Below, piece by piece: positions 42,464 to 48,746 of a DNA stretch of 48,746 nucleotides (positions within the stretch are counted from its first letter, which is position 1; every line of letters begins with the position of its first letter). Where the stretch lies: contig DATCHD010000071.1 of the NCBI GenBank assembly GCA_036508555.1, forward strand, positions 1 to 48,746, in the 5' to 3' direction. The notes below the pieces were generated by a model. The model was not told the DNA's origin. It was given only the letters and a program-made list of their open reading frames with translations, and ran no database searches. Both the position numbers and the translations under genes were made by a program. The DNA is from CAINVV01 sp036508555. Its GTDB lineage: Bacteria > Bacteroidota > Bacteroidia > Bacteroidales > Prolixibacteraceae.

Positions 42464-45205
42464 TCATTTAACTACACTACTGTTATAAGAAATATTATAC
42501 TTCCCGCTTTTAATCCTGATTAGGGGCAATTTCCCCCCCTGAAGGGCAATTTTTCTCCCGTTCAGCCTGTATTCCTCTGCTTCGGCAGGAAGAGGTATCT
42601 CGGCTTCCATTCCCACAGGAATTTCGAGCTCCATTTCCATTGTTTTTCCCTTCAAATTCCATTCAACGACAAGTTTTCCGTATGGTGTTTCTTTAAACGT
42701 TTTAACCCAGGTTATACCATGAGGAACCTGTGGATAAATTTGTACTTTTTGGTAAGCCGGGGCATCTTCGACAGGGCGGATGCCCCCCAACGCCTGGTAA
42801 AACCACGAACCGATGCCGTTGTAGCAATTATGGATCCGGCTTCGTTGCCCGTTCCAGTGTTCCCAGGTAGTTGTGGCCCCGTTTTCGATCATGTACAAAT
42901 AGCCAGGGTAATCTTTCTTTTTAAGCATGGAATACATCAGGTCGGCTGCTTGGTTTTTGACCGCCCATTCCGTCAAAACGGGAATCCCGACAAGTCCGCA
43001 TGCCAAATGCCCGGCACGGTTATTTTCTGTTTCGTTAACTAAGCTTTGGGTAACTGCGCCAATCAGATCGTTCGGAACAACTCCGGCCAGCATCGGGTAC
43101 GCCAGATCAATCTGCGTTCCGGTGGCATAGCTGTTTTTGGCAGAATCAAAAAATCGTTGATGTATCTGTTTCTTAAGTTCCGATTTTTTCTTGGCATAAA
43201 GTCCGGCATCATCTTTTTTCCCAAGAACCTGCGCTATTTTCTGCATATTGTCGTAACAAACAACAATAAAACAGTTATTTACCAAATCAACCGAAGATTC
43301 AGCCGTCTGGTCTATTCCTGTGGGTGTGGCCCAATCTCCAAGGTACCAATTACGGTAATCGGTATTTGGCCAGCGTTTCAGTAAACCATTAACCGTATAT
43401 TTATCCACATATCCCAGCCATTTTTGCATGACCGGGTAATACTTTTGAAGGATGGCAGAATCTCCGTAGTTCATGTATGTTTTCCACGAAGCCGTAATGA
43501 TAAAACCGCACCAGTAAGGACCGCCACCAGCATTATACGGGTTCGGGGCCGTGTGAGGCATATCTCCGTCTTCGCGAATGACGTCGGCCCAAATTTGAAG
43601 CCAGTTTGCGTACAAAGGTGCCAGGTTAAACATGGTTTGTGCTGTTTCAGTGGAGGCATTCCCGTCGCCCCCGTATCCCAAACGTTCCAATTGGGGGCAA
43701 TCGACTATATAACCACCAAGACTAAGGCAACGCAATGTATAAAAAAGCATGTCATGGATTTTGTTCAGGTCGGGATCTGAACACTGAAAACTTGAAGCCA
43801 ATTCGTAACCAGTATGGATTAGGTAAGCATTGATTGAGTCTTTATCTGGTGCGTCTGCCAGATTTGAAATTTTTATGTACCGAAAACCATGATAATTAAA
43901 CTTGTTTTTGAAAACTTCCTTACCTTCACCTGAAGCAATGTACCGGTCAACCTGATTTTGATTGACAAACTGGCCGTTTTCATCCAGATGGTCGGAATAT
44001 TTCATTAAAATTTCCTGTGATTTTTGCAATTTCGGAAAGTGAATTTCGACCCATCCTGTAAGGTTTTTTCCCATGTCAACCAGAAATTCCTTTTCTGCAA
44101 GTGCCGATATTTCAGCAGGTTTTATGGTTCCCATAATCCGGTTAAATTCTACTATTTGCGGACTCACCTCATGTTCAGGAACCATAACTTCAACAACAGA
44201 TTTCCATGATCCATGATCGAGGCTTTCTCCAGATAAATTTTTTGTTACACGGTTGCCATTTATTTCTTCTCCTCCGTAATTCCCGGATTTCCATTTGCCA
44301 ACACGGGTGTATTCGCTGCTTCGCCCTTCCCATGAAGAATTGGTAGCCAAAACAATCTTTCTCTGTTTTCCTGTCAGTTGTTCTAATTGCGCTTTCACCA
44401 AAGGCCCCTGATCAATAACTCCGGGCAACCCACTACTGTACCAGCCGCTACCCAACCAGAGAACAAGATCATTACGCCCCTTTTTTACCAAAGAAGAAAG
44501 ATCGTAAGTGATAACCCACGAACGTTTGTTAAATTGAGAAACTGCGGGAGAAAGAACGCCATCCCCTACTTTCTTCCCATTTAAATATACTTCGTGATAA
44601 CCCAGTGAATTTACATAAAGGAACATTTTTTTACCAGCATCATCCATATTGAATGATTTCTTCAACTGGGGGCACTCGCTGTAACCGGCTTCTGTCGGAA
44701 AACCGATGTATGAAGCCTGCCAATCGTCCCTGGTCAATAAACCGACGCTGAATTCGGCAATCGGGCTCCATGGTGAAACATTCCCAGCTTCATCCCAAAC
44801 ACGGACTTTCCAGCAGGCTGCCAATCCGGAGCCGATTGTTTTTCCCTCATAAGGAACCAAAATACTGGCTGAAGATTCCGTCTTTCCAGAGTTCCAAAGG
44901 TCAGTCTGATCGTTATCGAGCAAGGTTGGAGTACTGGCAACCAATATCTGAAACGCTTTTTGTTCCGTTCCGTTTTTGTTGCTCCTGATTTTCCAGCTGA
45001 AGCGGGGCGCGGTTTTATCAATTCCCAACGGATTTTGGAGATTTTCACACTTCAGGTCATAAACAACCAAATCTTCCTTATTCGAATTTTCAAGAACGGC
45101 CCCCGATGGGCTACGGTCGGGATAATCATCCTGAAGATTGGCTTGAGCGATAATATGAGTCGTAAAAAACAGGATTAAAGCAACTTGAATAATAATATTT
45201 TTCAT
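42464..45205 (-). CDS. Second GH78 alpha-L-rhamnosidase
   Basis: A 913-residue protein with signal peptide MKNIIIQVALILFFTTHIIAQ and no lipobox. The order is N-terminal beta domains (about 45-370), the (alpha/alpha)6 barrel (about 480-830) and a C-terminal beta domain. DCPQLERLGYGGDG near 505 holds the conserved Asp, Glu and Asp with Tyr where Trp is usual; TTTWEHW holds the base. A mature N-terminal motif YPDRSPSGAVL echoes the YPDRNPSFDVL of the GH106 gene next door. It is the first gene after SusD but separated from it by a terminator, so it has its own promoter or is reached by read-through. Confidence 0.93.
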   Translation of the reverse strand: MKNIIIQVALILFFTTHIIAQANLQDDYPDRSPSGAVLENSNKEDLVVYDLKCENLQNPLGIDKTAPRFSWKIRSNKNGTEQKAFQILVASTPTLLDNDQTDLWNSGKTESSASILVPYEGKTIGSGLAACWKVRVWDEAGNVSPWSPIAEFSVGLLTRDDWQASYIGFPTEAGYSECPQLKKSFNMDDAGKKMFLYVNSLGYHEVYLNGKKVGDGVLSPAVSQFNKRSWVITYDLSSLVKKGRNDLVLWLGSGWYSSGLPGVIDQGPLVKAQLEQLTGKQRKIVLATNSSWEGRSSEYTRVGKWKSGNYGGEEINGNRVTKNLSGESLDHGSWKSVVEVMVPEHEVSPQIVEFNRIMGTIKPAEISALAEKEFLVDMGKNLTGWVEIHFPKLQKSQEILMKYSDHLDENGQFVNQNQVDRYIASGEGKEVFKNKFNYHGFRYIKISNLADAPDKDSINAYLIHTGYELASSFQCSDPDLNKIHDMLFYTLRCLSLGGYIVDCPQLERLGYGGDGNASTETAQTMFNLAPLYANWLQIWADVIREDGDMPHTAPNPYNAGGGPYWCGFIITASWKTYMNYGDSAILQKYYPVMQKWLGYVDKYTVNGLLKRWPNTDYRNWYLGDWATPTGIDQTAESSVDLVNNCFIVVCYDNMQKIAQVLGKKDDAGLYAKKKSELKKQIHQRFFDSAKNSYATGTQIDLAYPMLAGVVPNDLIGAVTQSLVNETENNRAGHLACGLVGIPVLTEWAVKNQAADLMYSMLKKKDYPGYLYMIENGATTTWEHWNGQRSRIHNCYNGIGSWFYQALGGIRPVEDAPAYQKVQIYPQVPHGITWVKTFKETPYGKLVVEWNLKGKTMEMELEIPVGMEAEIPLPAEAEEYRLNGRKIALQGGKLPLIRIKSGKYNISYNSSVVK

Positions 45206-45571
45206 TCTTCTGACTATAAATTAAAATTACAATTTGATAAGAGTAATAAAAATTATGAGTAACAGGAATGATTAATAACGAAATATTTAGGGCTAAAGTC
45301 CGATTCTTCATGACGGGGTTATTGATAATGAAACGTCTGTGGACTTTAGTCCAAAATCAATAATATTATCAAATACCTCAATAACTTAAATTAGCAAATA
45401 ATTTCTGGTTTTATTAATCTAAGCCGATACTCAAAATAAAAATTAAACTAGATAAAATAAATATGTCATTCTACGTTTCCCATTCACTTCCTTCTTACCC
45501 ACTTTAACATTGTCGTAAAGATCGTCATATTTCCAAAGACCGACCTTTATGAACACTAAGGACTAAAACAC
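45206..45571. other. Intergenic stretch between SusD and the rhamnosidase run
   Basis: No gene is seen. It should contain the minus-strand promoter for the glycosidase genes, but I find only a one-mismatch -7 candidate (minus-strand TTATTTTG at 45433-45440). An inverted repeat lies at 45290-45352. Confidence 0.5.
45290..45352. repeat. Inverted repeat GGGCTAAAGTCC ... GGACTTTAGTCC
   Basis: 12-nt arms (45290-45301 and 45341-45352) pair with one mismatch over a 39-nt spacer. Similar GGACTAAAGTCC dyads are dispersed repeats in other Bacteroidota genomes, as far as I recall. Confidence 0.6.
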
Positions 45572-45573
45572 TT

Positions 45574-45604
45574 AAAAAAAGAGGCTGTCTCTAACAGCCT
45601 CTTT
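45574..45604 (-). terminator. Intrinsic terminator of the SusC-SusD transcript
   Basis: 11-bp perfect stem (AAAGAGGCTGT / ACAGCCTCTTT, 45578-45588 and 45594-45604), 5-nt loop, then seven T residues on the minus strand, 10 nt after the SusD stop. It separates the SusCD messages from the glycosidase genes. Confidence 0.9.
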
Positions 45605-45614
45605 CATGCTAAGC

Positions 45615-47150
45615 CTATTTGTACCCTGGATTTTGTACGAGATATTTATTTACTTGAAGTTCTCTATAGGTGAACGGATAGATCAATCTGTCTTCAGTGA
45701 TATTGAATGCTGCTGGTAATAGCCATGCATGAAGGCTTTTCATCTCTTCTCCTTTTCTTGTCATCACCTCAATAGCTTTCCCTGTGCGGATAAGATCTGT
45801 CCAACGATGATTTTCAAATGCTAATTCATGACGCATTTCATTTGCAACATTTTCTTTCGTTGCTGCTGGTAGTGGGTCAAGTCCAGCTCTGGATCTTACC
45901 TGATTTAGGTAAGGAAGTGCTTCATTAGCTTTATTTTGTTCAACAAGACATTCAGCTAATAACAACAATGCGCCGGAATAACGATAAACAGGGAAATTAT
46001 CTCCAGAATTGAAACTCATGCTGTGTGGCGGATGATAATATTTCTTCACAAAGTAAAAATAATCCTTTCCGGCTGTTGGTGTATAACCGGCGATGTCCTT
46101 CACTGCTTTTGCGGTGAATACATCGCCGGTTAAAGTTCCTTCTGCAACAGCAACGGACGCATTCAACCGTTCATCTCCACTTTCATAAGAATCGATCATT
46201 TCCTGGGTTGGAACATTCCATCCTAAACTTGTACTGTTACTTGTACTTATTCCCATAAGAAAATCGATATTGCTACATTTGGGGATCATTTGCCAGTCAA
46301 AAGTGCTCTCTTGTCCGCCTGTACCTTCTTTATACTGGACTTCAAGAATTGATTCCTGATTGTTTTTATTTGTCGGATTAAATACATCAGCATAATTACC
46401 TAATAGGTGATAATTCATTTTAGTTATGTCAATCAATGCTGCTTCAGCCAATGCATATTTTCTTATTGGTTTTGTCATATACACATAAGCCAGCAACATT
46501 TTTGCAGCTCCCATAGTTGCTCTTCCGGATTGGGGAAAAGTTTCAGCAACAGGTAACCCGATTTGAATAGCTTCATTTAAATCCTTAATTATTTGTTCAT
46601 AAATAGCATCGATGGTGGAATTTGGTTGAAAAGCATCAGCTTCGGAAGTAACTTCTTTAAGCATTGAAGGAACCGGACCCCAATGCTGAACCAAGTCGAA
46701 ATAATAATAAGCTCTTAGAAAAAAGGCTTGTGCTAACACTGTGTGTTTTTTATCCTCGGTCATTTCTGAGCCGTCAATCCGGGCGAAAATAGTATTTACT
46801 CTGGATATACCTGTATACACATTTCCATATCTATCAGACAGGTAACTGGTTGTGGCTACATCATCTAAAAATTCGGCAATAGCTTCCGGACCCAAGAAAG
46901 AACTTCTATCACCGGCGTAAAAAGTGAAAAAGGTATTATCTGACCGCATTTCATCCATATATACACCATCAAGAGCAATTGCCCGCATCTTTTCATAAGC
47001 TGAAATGATTGCCTGATCAAAGTCATTTTCGGTTTTATAATAGGAGGCTGAAGTAATTGAGGTAGATGGAATTAAGTTCAGGAAACCTTCCTTGCATGAA
47101 CCTAACCCAATAAACCCTAGCAACAAGATATATAATAATTTACGTTTCAT
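45615..47150 (-). CDS. SusD/RagB-family glycan-binding lipoprotein
   Basis: A 511-residue outer-membrane lipoprotein. Signal MKRKLLYILLLGFIGLGSC with Cys19, then the SusD N-terminal pattern LNLIPSTSITSASYYKTENDFDQAI, TPR-like helices (for example AQAFFLRAYYYFDLVQHWGPVP) and the C-terminal RagB block with NQVRSRAGLDPL, MRHELAFENHRWTDLIRTGK and FTYRELQVNKYLVQNPGY. It caps the SusC channel and binds the oligosaccharide. The gene lies 23 nt downstream of SusC. The rhamnosidases nearby suggest a rhamnose-containing ligand. Confidence 0.96.
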   Translation of the reverse strand: MKRKLLYILLLGFIGLGSCKEGFLNLIPSTSITSASYYKTENDFDQAIISAYEKMRAIALDGVYMDEMRSDNTFFTFYAGDRSSFLGPEAIAEFLDDVATTSYLSDRYGNVYTGISRVNTIFARIDGSEMTEDKKHTVLAQAFFLRAYYYFDLVQHWGPVPSMLKEVTSEADAFQPNSTIDAIYEQIIKDLNEAIQIGLPVAETFPQSGRATMGAAKMLLAYVYMTKPIRKYALAEAALIDITKMNYHLLGNYADVFNPTNKNNQESILEVQYKEGTGGQESTFDWQMIPKCSNIDFLMGISTSNSTSLGWNVPTQEMIDSYESGDERLNASVAVAEGTLTGDVFTAKAVKDIAGYTPTAGKDYFYFVKKYYHPPHSMSFNSGDNFPVYRYSGALLLLAECLVEQNKANEALPYLNQVRSRAGLDPLPAATKENVANEMRHELAFENHRWTDLIRTGKAIEVMTRKGEEMKSLHAWLLPAAFNITEDRLIYPFTYRELQVNKYLVQNPGYK

Positions 47151-47173
47151 ACTTTTGTGAATTAATTAATGTT

Positions 47174-48746
47174 TTAAAATTTGACATTCAAGCCCAAAGT
47201 GTAAATACTTGCAATTGGGTAAGAACTTTCGTCAATTCCCTGTTGTAGCCCGTCTGAACCGTATCGACCGACCTCTGGATTCATACCATGATAATTCGTG
47301 AGCATTAAAACATTTTGTACGCTAAAATAAAACCTAATACTTTTGATATAAGTAGTAGCTTTCATCGCCTGCGTGTATCCTAATGCTATGTTTTTAACGG
47401 CCAAATAGGAACCATCGGATACCCATCGGCTATTGTTATAGCGAAAAAATTCAGTGGTGCCAGTTCTTGTACGTGGAACATTTCCATTCCCGGGATTATC
47501 AAGTGACCTCCATCGCTCAGCCATCTCTTTTGTTACATTGAAAACACCATCAAGATTCTCTGTCCACTCAAGTGTGCGATCAATAATGTCTCCACCCACG
47601 GATCCAGCTATAACAATACTTGCATCGAAATTTTTATAATAAAATTCATTGGTTATCCCGAAGAGAAAATCAGGATTCGGATCGCCTATCATAGTTTTAT
47701 CAGCTATAGTAATTATACCATCAGGAACTCCATTAGGGCCGCTAATATCTTTCATCCTTGCTGTTCCAACCATTGAGGTTGCATATTTAGGTTGTGTGTC
47801 ATACTCTTTCTGGGTCATATATACTCCATCGTTAACGTAACCATAAAAATATCCTAAAGGATAACCTACCTCAGTCCTACTGAAACCACCTTGGTTCCCT
47901 AACCCGCCGATAGGGGTGTTATTAGTACCAAGTTTTATCGCTTTGTTCCGATTGAAAGTAATATTTAAATTGGTATTCCAACGAAAATCTCCAACGAAAT
48001 TTTTTGTTTCTAATCCAAATTCATGCCCCCAGAACCTGAACTCTCCAATATTAGATTGAATACTCGGAAATCCGGATTGTACCGGAATATTTATTGCATA
48101 CAGCAACCCATCGGTATTTTTCCTATAATAATCATATATGAAAAAGATACGATCTTTGAATAACCCCAAATCAAACCCAAAGTCCTCTTGTACAGTGGTT
48201 TCCCATGTTAAATTGTTATTGCCTATACCGTTAAGAGCTTTACCACCTACAATATTATTATTAAAAACATAATTGCTGGTCACCACCGAGGCTATATAAT
48301 TGTAATTCCCAATATTATTATTCCCAACCTTACCATAACTTCCTCTTAGTTTAAAATAGCTAATCTTATTAATTTTTTTCATAAAACTCTCATCAGTAAC
48401 AATCCAACCTAAAGAAACGGAAGGAAAACTTCCCCATTTGGCATCGGAACCGAAACGGGAACAACCGTCTCTACGAAAAGCCAAGGACATAAGGTACTTC
48501 CCGTCATAGTTGTAGTTCAATCGTCCGATATATGAGAGCATAGACCATGCTGATCTATCACCTGAACCGGTTTTTACTGTTGCTGCATTAAACCAATTAA
48601 CCGCATCATCAGGAAATGATGAAGCAGCTATTGTGGCATTTTCGTCACTGGCTTTTTGAGAAGTATATCCAATGAGGGCATCAAAATTATGCTTTTCATT
48701 AAGCGTTTTGGAATACGTTAATGTGTTTTCAATCAACCATGTCATA
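47174..48746 (-). CDS. SusC/RagA-family TonB-dependent transporter, C-terminal part
   Basis: Only the last 524 codons are in view; the frame is open to the window edge, so the signal, CarboxypepD_reg and plug domains lie outside. The visible portion is the barrel: FDALIGYTSQKASDENATIAASSFP, GRLNYNYDGKYLMSLAFRRDGCSRFGSDAKWGSFPSVSLGWI, FKLRGSYGKVGNNNIGNY and the SusC closing pattern SIRFYFSVQNVLMLTNYHGMNPEVG, ending NVKF. It imports oligosaccharides with the SusD protein, driven by TonB. Confidence 0.95.
   Translation of the reverse strand, partial: MTWLIENTLTYSKTLNEKHNFDALIGYTSQKASDENATIAASSFPDDAVNWFNAATVKTGSGDRSAWSMLSYIGRLNYNYDGKYLMSLAFRRDGCSRFGSDAKWGSFPSVSLGWIVTDESFMKKINKISYFKLRGSYGKVGNNNIGNYNYIASVVTSNYVFNNNIVGGKALNGIGNNNLTWETTVQEDFGFDLGLFKDRIFFIYDYYRKNTDGLLYAINIPVQSGFPSIQSNIGEFRFWGHEFGLETKNFVGDFRWNTNLNITFNRNKAIKLGTNNTPIGGLGNQGGFSRTEVGYPLGYFYGYVNDGVYMTQKEYDTQPKYATSMVGTARMKDISGPNGVPDGIITIADKTMIGDPNPDFLFGITNEFYYKNFDASIVIAGSVGGDIIDRTLEWTENLDGVFNVTKEMAERWRSLDNPGNGNVPRTRTGTTEFFRYNNSRWVSDGSYLAVKNIALGYTQAMKATTYIKSIRFYFSVQNVLMLTNYHGMNPEVGRYGSDGLQQGIDESSYPIASIYTLGLNVKF

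Overview
The window comes from a chromosome of the phylum Bacteroidota, most likely an environmental or plant-polysaccharide-degrading Bacteroidales-type organism. The evidence is a SusC/SusD pair, LytS/LytR-type regulators with long TPR sensor domains, Bacteroidota promoters (TTTG/TTTC about 19 nt before TAnnTTTG), almost no Shine-Dalgarno sites, and FucP-type MFS, PiT/DUF47 and GH78/GH106 families. I cannot name the species. 39 protein genes (two cut by the window edges), one tRNA and one decayed pseudogene are supported.

Layout. 1-3852: a lipoprotein fragment, a stand-alone LytTR protein and a LytR response regulator translationally coupled to a TPR histidine kinase, all on the minus strand. 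3853-4994: a gene-poor stretch with a perfect 26-bp inverted repeat, an XRE regulator, a terminator and a CAU-anticodon tRNA. 5136-9928: a five-gene minus-strand operon that holds methylthioadenosine/5'-deoxyadenosine salvage genes (mtnP, a class II aldolase, mtnA) followed upstream by a TIM-barrel sugar isomerase and a Gfo/Idh dehydrogenase. 10000-14993: an M15 peptidase, a Tat-exported Gfo/Idh oxidoreductase, a tetraheme cytochrome fused to an FGE-like domain, a methyltransferase relic and a coiled-coil membrane protein; this section is rich in two families of palindromic repeats. 15063-17542: DEAD-box helicase and dprA. 17641-20019: a dprA relic, a NikR-like regulator and a TonB receptor that share a candidate operator. 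20099-23637: phosphate uptake and sensing (DUF47-PiT-histidine kinase-response regulator). 23642-26547: rpoN and asnS. 26693-32477: small sugar-metabolism genes (MtlD-like dehydrogenase, aldo/keto reductase, FucP-like permease, ROK kinase, SixA-like phosphatase). 32523-48746: a rhamnoside-utilisation locus with two GH78 and two GH106 alpha-L-rhamnosidases downstream of SusD and SusC; SusC runs off the right edge.

How it fits together: the right-hand third releases and imports L-rhamnose-containing glycans; the carbohydrate genes to its left could process imported sugars, although no rhamnose isomerase, kinase or aldolase is in view. The middle is mostly housekeeping. The most unusual items are a NikR homologue whose nickel ligands appear to be replaced, the cytochrome/FGE-like fusion, a repeat family with a constant core and co-varying outer stem that supplies the last codons of mtnA, two gene relics (dprA, methyltransferase), and long perfect inverted repeats in front of the XRE and ROK genes.
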